This document shows positions 1-6,012 of a stretch of 6,012 nucleotides of DNA, one piece after another. The notes beneath the pieces are model-generated. The model was not told the DNA's origin. It searched no databases and saw nothing but the letters and a program-made list of their open reading frames with translations. The stretch is from the NCBI GenBank assembly GCA_045636925.1, contig JAZTYK010000003.1, positions 1 to 6,012 on the forward strand. Reading direction: 5' to 3'. Origin of the DNA: JAZTYK01 sp045636925 (GTDB lineage: Bacteria; Bacillota; Clostridia; Oscillospirales; Butyricicoccaceae). Position 1 is the first letter of the stretch, and each line of letters begins with the position of its first letter. The translations under genes and the position numbers were made by a program.

Positions 1-19
1 AGAAAGAAGTGATGAAACC

Positions 20-784
20 GTGCGCACAGAACTGCAAAAGGCCAGCTTGTGGAAGCGCTTTGCGGCCTGGATGCTGGATGGAATTCTGATTTGTATTCTG
101 GCGGTGGGCATCGCCTTTGTGCTGGCCTCGATGCTGGGATACGATACTTACAATCAGCGGCTGGATGCTGCTTATGAACAGTACGAAACACAATACGGAA
201 TCAAGTTTGACATCGGGCAAGAAGCCTATGAAAACCTTTCCCCCCAGGAAAAGCAGAAGTATGACGATGCTTACCAGGCGCTGATCACCGATCAGGAAGC
301 CATGCATGCGTACCAGATGGTGATGAACTTAACCCTGGTGATCCTGTCCATCGGCCTGCTGCTGACGGTGCTGCTGCTGGAGTTTGCGGTGCCGCTGCTG
401 CTGAAGAACGGGCAAACCGTGGGCAAAAAGGTGTTTGCTCTGGGACTGATGCACCGCGAGGGCATCCGCATCAACACGGTGCAGCTCTTTGCCCGTGCCC
501 TGCTGGGTAAATACACCGTCGAGCTGATGATCCCCGTGTACATCCTGCTGATGATCTTCTGGGGCACCATGGGCGTGGTTGGAACCGCGGTGATGCTCAT
601 TCTGCTGATCGCGCAGGTGGTTTCCGTGGCGGTGACCCGCACCAATTCCGCACTGCATGATCTGCTGGCAAACACCGTGGTGGTAGAACTGAGCAGCCAA
701 TGGATCTTCGAAAGCCGCGAGGCGCTGATCGAATACCAAAAGCAGCAGCATGCCAAGGCGGCGGCCGAGCAGCCATATTATTAA
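20..784 (+). CDS. RDD family integral membrane protein (start uncertain)
   Basis: This is a cytoplasmic-membrane protein of the RDD family, named for conserved Arg and Asp residues; some members have been linked to ion/proton antiport, but most have no known function. The conserved residues are visible as R13 and D20 flanking the start of the first membrane helix and D214 in LHDLLANTVVV (212-222). The family motif GQTVGKK is at 131-137. Hydrophobic segments lie at about 18-39, 102-128, 167-185 and 187-207. A polar loop of about 60 residues rich in Tyr, Gln and Glu (41-99) separates the first two, and the tail from 228 is hydrophilic. The GTG start at position 20 has only a weak AAGAAG about 10 nt upstream, and the frame stays open to the left window edge, so the real start may be outside the window. 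It ends 38 bp before the ABC ATPase gene with no terminator visible between them, so co-transcription is possible. Family call is firm; role unknown. Confidence 0.85.
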   Translation: MRTELQKASLWKRFAAWMLDGILICILAVGIAFVLASMLGYDTYNQRLDAAYEQYETQYGIKFDIGQEAYENLSPQEKQKYDDAYQALITDQEAMHAYQMVMNLTLVILSIGLLLTVLLLEFAVPLLLKNGQTVGKKVFALGLMHREGIRINTVQLFARALLGKYTVELMIPVYILLMIFWGTMGVVGTAVMLILLIAQVVSVAVTRTNSALHDLLANTVVVELSSQWIFESREALIEYQKQQHAKAAAEQPYY

Positions 785-808
785 GAAATAAAAACCGAAA
801 ATAGATAT

Positions 809-816
809 AAGAAGGG
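809..816 (+). promoter_or_regulatory. Ribosome binding site of the ABC ATPase gene
   Basis: AAGAAGGG lies 6 nt before the ATG at 823 and supports that start. It sits in an A/T-rich 38-bp gap (785-822) following the RDD gene; no convincing -35/-10 promoter pair or terminator hairpin is seen in that gap. Confidence 0.7.
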
Positions 817-822
817 TTTATT

Positions 823-1926
823 ATGAAAGTTGTACTGCAGAATCTGACAAAGATCTTCCCCAGCCGCGACAAAAAGTCCGGAAAGGAAGTAGTTGCCGTC
901 AATGACTTTACCTTTGAGATTCCCGACGGAAAGCTGATCGGCCTGCTGGGCCCCTCCGGCTGCGGCAAGAGCACCACGCTGTACATGATCAGCGGCCTGC
1001 AAAAGCCCACCGGCGGCAAGATCTTCTTTGGTGAAGAAGACGTCACCGAGCTGTCCACCGAAAACCGCGGCATCGGTCTGGTGTTCCAGAACTACGCCCT
1101 GTATCCTCACATGACGGTGAAGCAGAACATCCTGTTCCCCCTGCAGAATCTGAAAGGCGCGGACAGACTGTCCAAAGAGGAGATGCAGCAGCGCGCTGTG
1201 GAGGCCGCCAAGCTGGTGCAGATCGACGACCTGCTGGACCGCAAGCCCAACGAGCTGTCGGGCGGTCAGCAACAGCGTGTGGCCATTGCCCGCGCTCTGG
1301 TAAAAATGCCCCGCGTTCTGCTGCTGGACGAGCCTCTGTCCAACCTGGACGCCCGCCTGCGTCTGCAGACCCGCGAGGAGATCCGCCGTATCCAAAAGGA
1401 AACCGGCATCACCACTGTCTTCGTTACCCATGACCAGGAAGAAGCCATGAGCATCTCTGACATGATCGTAGTCATGAAGCTGGGCGTGGTACAGCAGATC
1501 GGCGCACCCCAGGAAGTGTACGATAACCCCAAAAATCTCTTCGTTGCCAAGTTCCTGGGCACCCCGCCCATCAACGTATTCAGCGGTGAGATCAAGGACG
1601 GCAAGGTTTGTATCGGCGGCGCTGCCGTTATGGATGCTCCCGGTCAGGAAGATCGCGCCGTAGTCATCGGCATTCGTCCCGAAGGCTTCGAGCTTTGCGA
1701 AAACGGTCCTCTGGAGTGCAAGCTCAGCAATCTGGAGGTCATGGGCCGCGACGTCAGTGTGGTCTCTACCCACGAGGCCTCTCTGAATCCCGTGATCCGC
1801 AGCATCGTAGGCTCTGACAACAAGATCGACCTGTCTGCCGAGACCGTTCGCTATACCGTAAAACCCAACAAGTTTTTCGTCTTCGACAAGGAGACCGAGC
1901 AGCGCATCGAGCTTGAGGTGAAGTGA
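823..1926 (+). CDS. ugpC: CUT1-type ABC importer ATP-binding protein (UgpC/MsmK family)
   Basis: This is the cytoplasmic ATPase that powers the importer encoded by the next three genes. All nucleotide-binding motifs are intact: Walker A GPSGCGKST at 43-51, Q-loop Gln at 89 in VFQNYALYPHM, ABC signature LSGGQQQR at 145-152, Walker B RVLLLDEP at 164-171 with catalytic Glu170, D-loop SNLD at 173-176 and the H-loop His203. From about residue 245 there is the C-terminal regulatory TOBE/MOBE-type region found in MalK, UgpC and MsmK, including the typical IGIRPE at 282-287. The length of 367 residues is normal for the family. An AAGAAGGG ribosome binding site supports the ATG. In many Bacillota a single MsmK-type ATPase encoded elsewhere serves several CUT1 importers, whereas here a dedicated copy lies in the operon. 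The symbol reflects family resemblance and does not prove glycerol-3-phosphate as substrate. Confidence 0.95.
   Translation: MKVVLQNLTKIFPSRDKKSGKEVVAVNDFTFEIPDGKLIGLLGPSGCGKSTTLYMISGLQKPTGGKIFFGEEDVTELSTENRGIGLVFQNYALYPHMTVKQNILFPLQNLKGADRLSKEEMQQRAVEAAKLVQIDDLLDRKPNELSGGQQQRVAIARALVKMPRVLLLDEPLSNLDARLRLQTREEIRRIQKETGITTVFVTHDQEEAMSISDMIVVMKLGVVQQIGAPQEVYDNPKNLFVAKFLGTPPINVFSGEIKDGKVCIGGAAVMDAPGQEDRAVVIGIRPEGFELCENGPLECKLSNLEVMGRDVSVVSTHEASLNPVIRSIVGSDNKIDLSAETVRYTVKPNKFFVFDKETEQRIELEVK
1915..1921 (+). promoter_or_regulatory. Ribosome binding site of permease 1, inside the ATPase gene
   Basis: GAGGTGA is a strong match to the anti-Shine-Dalgarno complement and lies 6 nt before the ATG at 1928. 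It is embedded in the last codons of the ATPase gene, whose TGA stop is at 1924-1926. This arrangement favours translational coupling of ATPase and permease 1. Confidence 0.75.
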
Positions 1927-1927
1927 T

Positions 1928-2872
1928 ATGGTAGACAATAAACAGCAATGGAAAGCCTGGCTGTATTTGGCACCGGCCATCGTCCTGCTGCTGGTGTTTA
2001 CGGTTTGGCCCATTTTCAATACCGTGCGCATGTCGCTGCTTGAAAATTACAGCGCGCTGAAAGCCGCGGGCGGTATGACCTTTGAGTTTGGCCTTGGTAA
2101 CTTCGAGCGTGTGGTGCAGTACAAGCGCTTTTTGCAGTGCCTGCAGAACACTGTTCTGCTGTGCGTGCTGACAGTGCCCATCTCCACCATGCTGGCACTG
2201 CTGATCGCTGTGGCGCTGAACTCCATCAAGGGCATGCAGAAACTGCTGCAGACCATCTTTTTTCTGCCCTATGTTACCAACTCCATCGCCATCGGTATGG
2301 TATTTGCCGCCATGTTCAACATCGTAGGCAGCTTTTTCGGTACCGAGAACGAGCTGATCATCACGGCGGGTATTATCAACAATGTCATTCAGTTCTTTGG
2401 CGGCGATGCGGTCAACTGGATCAACTATGGCTCAACCTATTTCGCCAATATCACCGTTATGGTGATTTACATCGTGTGGAATGCCCTGCCCTTTAAGATC
2501 CTGGTACTGTTGGGCGGTCTGCAGAGCATCAACAAGCAGTATTACGATGCTGCACGGGTAGACGGTGCATCCCGCAGCAGAGTATTTTCCAAAATCACTG
2601 TGCCTCTGCTGTCGCCCATGCTGGCCTACGTGGTCATCACCGGCTTCATCGGCGGTTTCAAAGAGTATTCCAGCATCGTCGGTATCTTTGGTGAGACCAT
2701 GGGTCCTGCCGGTGATGCCGGCCGTCTGAACACCATGGTAGGCTTTATCTACGATGCTTTGGGCGGCAACAATCAGGGACGCGCCAGTGCGGCAGCGCTG
2801 ATTCTGTTTGCGATCATTCTGGTCGTGACCATGATCAATGGCTACGTCAGCAAAAAGCGCGTGCACTATTAA
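1928..2872 (+). CDS. CUT1 ABC importer permease 1 (MalF/UgpA type)
   Basis: This is one of two membrane subunits forming the translocation channel. Six hydrophobic segments can be placed at about 12-35, 72-98, 107-133, 172-199, 228-250 and 284-306, the usual layout for a compact MalF/UgpA permease. The EAA loop that contacts the ATPase is clear at 205-226 (YYDAARVDGA, then an FSKITVP ending), with Asp207 in place of the first Glu, a common conservative change. The early segment LAPAIVLLLVFTVWPI (14-29) is a hallmark of this family. A polar stretch of roughly 40 residues (about 135-172) lies between helices 3 and 4, as often seen in UgpA-like proteins. The ATG is 1 bp after the ATPase stop. 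The gene is complete at 314 residues, and partners with the MalG-type permease 12 bp downstream. Confidence 0.95.
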   Translation: MVDNKQQWKAWLYLAPAIVLLLVFTVWPIFNTVRMSLLENYSALKAAGGMTFEFGLGNFERVVQYKRFLQCLQNTVLLCVLTVPISTMLALLIAVALNSIKGMQKLLQTIFFLPYVTNSIAIGMVFAAMFNIVGSFFGTENELIITAGIINNVIQFFGGDAVNWINYGSTYFANITVMVIYIVWNALPFKILVLLGGLQSINKQYYDAARVDGASRSRVFSKITVPLLSPMLAYVVITGFIGGFKEYSSIVGIFGETMGPAGDAGRLNTMVGFIYDALGGNNQGRASAAALILFAIILVVTMINGYVSKKRVHY

Positions 2873-2878
2873 GGAGGG
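2871..2878 (+). promoter_or_regulatory. Ribosome binding site of permease 2
   Basis: AAGGAGGG is a near-consensus Shine-Dalgarno sequence 6 nt before the ATG at 2885. It overlaps the TAA stop (2870-2872) of permease 1, so termination and initiation occur at nearly the same place. Confidence 0.8.
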
Positions 2879-2884
2879 ACAGAC

Positions 2885-3778
2885 ATGGCTGTAAAAGAAA
2901 CTGCTGTCATGCAGGAACGCAACATCCGGCTGCTCTCCGGCAAGCAAAACGTGGGACGCATTCTGGTAAAATGCGGTGTGTATGCCTTTCTGATCCTGAT
3001 GGCGCTGATCGTCCTGTTTCCTTTCTACTGGATGGTCATCTCCTCTCTGAAAACACTGGCAGAATATCGCCTCAGCGTGCCTACTTTCTGGCCCCAGCAA
3101 ATCATGACCAGCAACTATGCCGAGGCCTTCACCACCGCAAAGCTGGGCAGGCTTTTTATGAACACCCTGTATGTTGGTGTGGTTTCCACCCTGCTGAGCC
3201 TGATCATCACCGTGCTTTCGGCTTTCGCCTTTGCCCGGCTGGAGTTTAAGGGCAGAGATGCCATGTTCGGACTGCTGTTGGCCACCATGATGATCCCCGG
3301 CGAGCTGTTCACCATCACCAACTACATCACCGTGTCCAATCTGGGCTGGCTGAACACCTTCCAGGTACTGATCGTGCCCTTCCTGGTCAGCGTGTTTTAC
3401 ATTTACCTGCTGCGCCAGAACTTCCTGCAGATCCCCAACGAGCTGTATCTGGCAGCAAAGGTGGACGGCACCTCTGATCTGAAATATCTGTGGAAGGTCA
3501 TGGTTCCGCTGTCCCTGCCCACGCTGATCTCCATTACCATTCTGAAGATGATGGGCGCATGGAACAGCTACATCTGGCCTCGCCTGGTGGCTAATGACGA
3601 AGCTCACAGCCTGATCACCAACGGCTTGCGCAACGCCTTTACCGATACCACCGGTGACGTCAACTATCCCGTGCAGATGGCAGCGGTTGCCATCGTCTCC
3701 GCACCGCTGTTTATGGTGTTTGTCCTGCTGAGAAAGTACATCATGGCAGGTGTCAGCCGCAGCGGCATCAAGGGCTGA
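2885..3778 (+). CDS. CUT1 ABC importer permease 2 (MalG/UgpE type)
   Basis: This is the second membrane subunit of the importer. Features diagnostic of MalG/UgpE proteins are present: an N-terminal helix (about 28-53) ending LFPFYWMVISSLK, the ATPase-contacting EAA loop at 186-208 (ELYLAAKVDGTS leading to WKVMVP), and a short tail ending SRSGIKG, like the usual family C-terminus. Other hydrophobic segments are at about 88-117, 124-150, 155-177, 208-229 and 263-284, giving six. The length of 297 residues is a little longer than typical because of a polar N-terminal extension of about 20 residues before the first helix. A strong ribosome binding site supports the start at 2885, although a Met at residue 9 is a possible alternative. 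The gene is followed by a hairpin and then the binding-protein gene. Confidence 0.95.
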   Translation: MAVKETAVMQERNIRLLSGKQNVGRILVKCGVYAFLILMALIVLFPFYWMVISSLKTLAEYRLSVPTFWPQQIMTSNYAEAFTTAKLGRLFMNTLYVGVVSTLLSLIITVLSAFAFARLEFKGRDAMFGLLLATMMIPGELFTITNYITVSNLGWLNTFQVLIVPFLVSVFYIYLLRQNFLQIPNELYLAAKVDGTSDLKYLWKVMVPLSLPTLISITILKMMGAWNSYIWPRLVANDEAHSLITNGLRNAFTDTTGDVNYPVQMAAVAIVSAPLFMVFVLLRKYIMAGVSRSGIKG

Positions 3779-3804
3779 TAAAAGACTCCTCCGGAGCTTT
3801 TATT
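3777..3804 (+). terminator. Intra-operon hairpin with short T-run (partial terminator or mRNA stabiliser)
   Basis: Right at the permease 2 stop codon, the left arm AAAAG-A-CTCC (3780-3789, one bulged A) pairs with GGAGCTTTT (3793-3801) around a TCC loop; the stem can extend by two or three A-T/G-T pairs. The right arm runs into CTTTTATT, resembling a weak Rho-independent terminator. Because it lies between permease 2 and the binding-protein gene, it could cause partial termination, or protect the 3' end of a processed upstream message. The G/C core is only four pairs, so it is probably leaky. The call is structural, with function inferred. Confidence 0.5.
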
Positions 3805-3831
3805 GATAGAAAAAAGGTAATTTTATAAGAG

Positions 3832-3837
3832 AAAGGA
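3832..3837 (+). promoter_or_regulatory. Ribosome binding site of the solute-binding protein gene
   Basis: AAAGGA lies 10 nt before the ATG at 3848 within an A/T-rich leader (3805-3847). The start is also supported by the lipoprotein signal peptide that follows it immediately. A TATAAGA just upstream resembles the one preceding the ATPase ribosome binding site. Confidence 0.6.
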
Positions 3838-3847
3838 AAGAACAACT

Positions 3848-5257
3848 ATGAGCAAGAAAATCGTGGCATTGCTACTGGTAACGGTTATGATGCTGAGTGC
3901 ACTGACCGCTTGCGGCAATGGCGGCGTGAAGGCCGAGGCCAACTTCGATGTTCCCGAAGGCGGCTATGACGGCAGCGCAGTGACTGTTACCTTCTACCAC
4001 ACCATGGGTGCCAAGTTGGCAGCTGTGCTGGATCTGTACATTGCAGAGTTCAACAAGCTGTATCCCAACATCACCATCCAGGCCAGTAACCAGGGCGACT
4101 ACGATGGCGTGCGTGACACCATCACCAACGAGATCGTCGCTGGCAACCAGCCCAACATCGCTTATTGTTATCCTGACCATGTGGCACTGTACAATCTGTC
4201 CAAGGCCGTTACCAGCCTGGACAACCTGATCGCCAGCACCATCGAGGTCACCCGTGCCGACGGCACCAAGGAGACCATCGGTTTTACCGCCGATCAGAAG
4301 AATGACTTCATTGAGGGTTACTACAAAGAAGGCGCGCAGTTTGGCGACGGTCTGATGTACACGCTGCCCATGAGCAAGTCCACCGAGGTCCTTTATTATA
4401 ACAAGACCTTCTTTGACAAGCACGGCCTGAAGGTTCCCACCACCTGGGACGAAATGGAAAAGGTCTGCGAGCAGATCAAGGCCATCGACCCCACCAGCAT
4501 TCCTCTGGGCTACGACAGCGAAGCCAACTGGTTCATCACCATGTGCGAGCAGTCCGGCAGCGGCTATACCAGCGCATCCGGCGACCACTATCGCTTCGAT
4601 AACCAGACCAACCGCGAGTTTGTCAAGCGCTTCAACTCCTGGTACCAGAAGGGCTACCTGACCACCCAGGCTCTGTACGGCGCCTATACCTCCGGTCTGT
4701 TCACCACCCTGGAAGGCACCAAGAGCTACATGTCCATCGGCTCCTCTGCCGGTGCTACCTATCAGCGTCCCACGATGGTGGGCGATGATTATGCCTTCGA
4801 AGTTGGCATCGCCTCCATTCCTCAGCTGGATTCCAACAACCGCAAGGTGATTTCTCAGGGCCCCAGCCTGTGCATCTTCCAGAAGGAAAATCCCCAGGAA
4901 GTCCTTGCCTCCTGGCTGTTCGTCAAGTTCCTGACCACCACCGTCGAGTTCCAGGCTGAGTTCTCCATGGCCTCCGGCTACGTGCCCGTCCTGAAGAGCG
5001 TTGCCGAGCATCCCGTGTACGCCGATTTCCTGGCCAGCGCTGACGGCGGCGATTACGTTGCTGCCCTGTCCGCCAAGGTCTGTCTGGAGCAGCAGGAAGC
5101 CTACTACACCTCCCCCGCCTTCAATGGCTCCTCCACCGCCCGTGACGAAGTCGGCGCCCTGCTGACCAAGTGCCTGGTTGATTCCGCTTCCGATCTGGAT
5201 GCGATGATCCTGAAGAACTTCGAGGCTGCCGTGAAGGCCTGCGAGTCCGACTTCTAA
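3848..5257 (+). CDS. Lipoprotein extracellular solute-binding protein, family 1 (UgpB/MalE-like)
   Basis: This is the surface receptor that captures the substrate and delivers it to the permease pair. It begins with a lipoprotein signal peptide: MSKK, a hydrophobic core to about residue 18, and lipobox LTAC with the lipidated Cys at 22. A mature-start Gly/Asn-rich linker follows. The body matches family 1 binding proteins: VTFYHTMG at 46-53, where UgpB has a similar Trp-His-Ser-Met stretch; EFNKLYPNI at 67-75; NIAYCYPDH at 103-111; and the hallmark LPMSKSTEVLYYNKTFF at 173-189 followed by PTTWDEM (197-203). The length of 469 residues is normal for the group. Substrate class is most likely an oligosaccharide or a glycerol-phosphate compound, judged only by family resemblance. 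It is last of the four transporter genes and may be expressed differently because of the hairpin upstream. The TAA stop is followed 9 bp later by an in-frame nuclease gene. Confidence 0.93.
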   Translation: MSKKIVALLLVTVMMLSALTACGNGGVKAEANFDVPEGGYDGSAVTVTFYHTMGAKLAAVLDLYIAEFNKLYPNITIQASNQGDYDGVRDTITNEIVAGNQPNIAYCYPDHVALYNLSKAVTSLDNLIASTIEVTRADGTKETIGFTADQKNDFIEGYYKEGAQFGDGLMYTLPMSKSTEVLYYNKTFFDKHGLKVPTTWDEMEKVCEQIKAIDPTSIPLGYDSEANWFITMCEQSGSGYTSASGDHYRFDNQTNREFVKRFNSWYQKGYLTTQALYGAYTSGLFTTLEGTKSYMSIGSSAGATYQRPTMVGDDYAFEVGIASIPQLDSNNRKVISQGPSLCIFQKENPQEVLASWLFVKFLTTTVEFQAEFSMASGYVPVLKSVAEHPVYADFLASADGGDYVAALSAKVCLEQQEAYYTSPAFNGSSTARDEVGALLTKCLVDSASDLDAMILKNFEAAVKACESDF

Positions 5258-5266
5258 TTCACCCAC

Positions 5267-6012
5267 ATGCGCAAGATCATTTGTCTCTTGCTCAGCCTTC
5301 TCATGATGTGTTCCTTTGCGATGGCGGAGTCCCCTGCGGAGCCTGTTGACTACGCAGGGCAGCTCCCCTTCAACAGGGGTTCCGAGACTGTGAAGGCTGC
5401 GGTCACCGTCAAGACCTACGTCGACGGCGACACCGTCCATTTCAACGTGGACGAGCAGATTGTTGAATCCGGCGTGTTCAAGGCACGTTTCCTGGCCATC
5501 AACACCCCGGAATGTACCGGAAAAATCGAGGAATACGGCAAGAAGGCCGCTGCCTTCACCCGCGAAAAGCTCAGCCAGGCGGAATCCATCATCGTGGAAT
5601 CCGACAACGGCACCTGGAATGTGGACTCAACCGGCGGACGCTACCTGGTGTGGGTGTGGTACAAGCTGCCCGGCGCAGCGGAATACCGCAACCTCAACCT
5701 GGAGATCCTTCAAAATGGCCTTTGCATCGCCAACTCCACGGCGAACAACCGCTATGGCAGCATCTGCATGTCTGCGCTGAACCAGGCCCGAAGCCTTAAG
5801 CTGAACGTGTATTCCGGCCAGAAGGATCCCGACTTCTACTACGGCGATGCGGTGGAGCTGACCCTGAAGGAGCTCCGCACCAACATCGACAGCTACAACG
5901 GCATCAAGGTCGCGTTCAACGGCGTCATCACCATGAACAGCGGTCAGTCCGTCTATGTGGAAAGCTTCGATGAAGAGACCGGCCTGTACTACGGCATGTC
6001 CGTGTACTACGG
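5267..6012 (+). CDS. Secreted thermonuclease (SNase-like) family protein, 3' end beyond window
   Basis: The open frame continues off the right edge, so only 248 residues are visible. It starts with a Sec signal peptide (MRKIICLLLSLLMMCSFAMA, likely cut after residue 20), so the product acts outside the membrane. Residues of about 44-184 match the staphylococcal nuclease fold: YVDGDT at 51-56, RFLAINTPE at 74-82, EEYGKKAAAFT at 88-98, GGRYLVWVW at 123-131 and NGLCIAN at 150-156. By comparison with staphylococcal nuclease, D53, D55, R74, T80, E82 and R125 match D19, D21, R35, T41, E43 and R87, but N79 replaces calcium ligand D40. From about 193 a beta-rich segment resembling an OB-fold begins (GIKVAFNGVITM at 212-223, then SVYVESFDEETG). 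No Shine-Dalgarno precedes the ATG, which lies 9 bp after the binding-protein stop. The family call is strong; catalytic activity and physiological target are inferred. Confidence 0.88.
   Translation, partial: MRKIICLLLSLLMMCSFAMAESPAEPVDYAGQLPFNRGSETVKAAVTVKTYVDGDTVHFNVDEQIVESGVFKARFLAINTPECTGKIEEYGKKAAAFTREKLSQAESIIVESDNGTWNVDSTGGRYLVWVWYKLPGAAEYRNLNLEILQNGLCIANSTANNRYGSICMSALNQARSLKLNVYSGQKDPDFYYGDAVELTLKELRTNIDSYNGIKVAFNGVITMNSGQSVYVESFDEETGLYYGMSVYY

Noticed and set aside
12..90. ATG at 12 as an alternative gene start
   Set aside because: It is in a different frame from the RDD protein and opens a short Cys- and Pro-rich frame that stops soon after, without family similarity.
3803..3829. 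TTGATA ... TATAAG as a promoter for the receptor gene
   Set aside because: The spacer is only 15 nt, and a start about 7 nt after the -10 would fall in the ribosome binding site, leaving almost no leader. The TTGATA also overlaps the hairpin tail.
3872..5440. A 522-codon open frame on the - strand opposite the receptor gene
   Set aside because: Its translation is low-complexity and Gly/Val/Leu/His-rich with no recognisable motif, and it is the mirror of codons with G/C-rich third positions in a gene with clear homology and a signal peptide. The same applies to the long - strand frames at 781-2031 and 2432-3607.
5460..5799. Two + strand open frames overlapping the nuclease gene
   Set aside because: They are Arg/Pro/Ser- or Gln/Pro-rich shadow translations of the nuclease gene in other frames, without motifs or ribosome binding sites.
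5985..6012. Direct repeat TGTACTACGG at 5985-5994 and 6003-6012
   Set aside because: It simply encodes repeated Tyr-Tyr-Gly-type beta strands in the nuclease tail; two copies of 10 bp inside a coding region need no separate explanation.
1..6012. CRISPR arrays, tRNA/rRNA genes, insertion sequences, attachment sites or phage genes
   Set aside because: No regularly spaced repeats, cloverleaf-like segments, transposase motifs or terminal inverted repeats were seen; coding sequence fills the window almost completely.

Overview
The window looks like a piece of a Bacillota genome, most likely a gut Clostridia lineage (Oscillospirales- or Christensenellales-like). This is an inference from strong AGGAGG-type ribosome binding sites, a Gram-positive-style lipoprotein signal, G/C-rich third codon positions broken by short A/T-rich intergenic gaps, and the gene families present. 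No rRNA or other marker gene is available to fix the taxon.

All six genes are on the + strand and tightly packed. Region 1 (about 1-784) encodes an RDD-family membrane protein whose true start may lie before the window. Region 2 (823-5257) is a complete carbohydrate-uptake-type (CUT1) ABC importer in the order ATPase, permease 1, permease 2, lipoprotein solute-binding protein. Gaps between the first three genes are 1 and 12 bp. The binding-protein gene is set apart by a 69-bp A/T-rich gap that starts with a small hairpin followed by a short T-run. Region 3 (5267 to the window end) is a secreted staphylococcal-nuclease-like protein. It begins 9 bp after the binding-protein stop, in the same frame, and runs off the right edge.

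The lipoprotein would capture a solute outside the membrane, the two permeases form the channel, and the UgpC/MsmK-type ATPase dimer drives import. The binding protein and ATPase resemble families that carry oligosaccharides or glycerol-3-phosphate, but the substrate cannot be fixed from sequence alone. The main points of interest are at the right end. The nuclease has no visible Shine-Dalgarno sequence, sits in frame behind a single TAA, has Asn where staphylococcal nuclease has the calcium ligand Asp40, and carries what looks like a second small beta-rich domain. Nothing in the window amounts to a clearly new system; the transporter is ordinary and complete.
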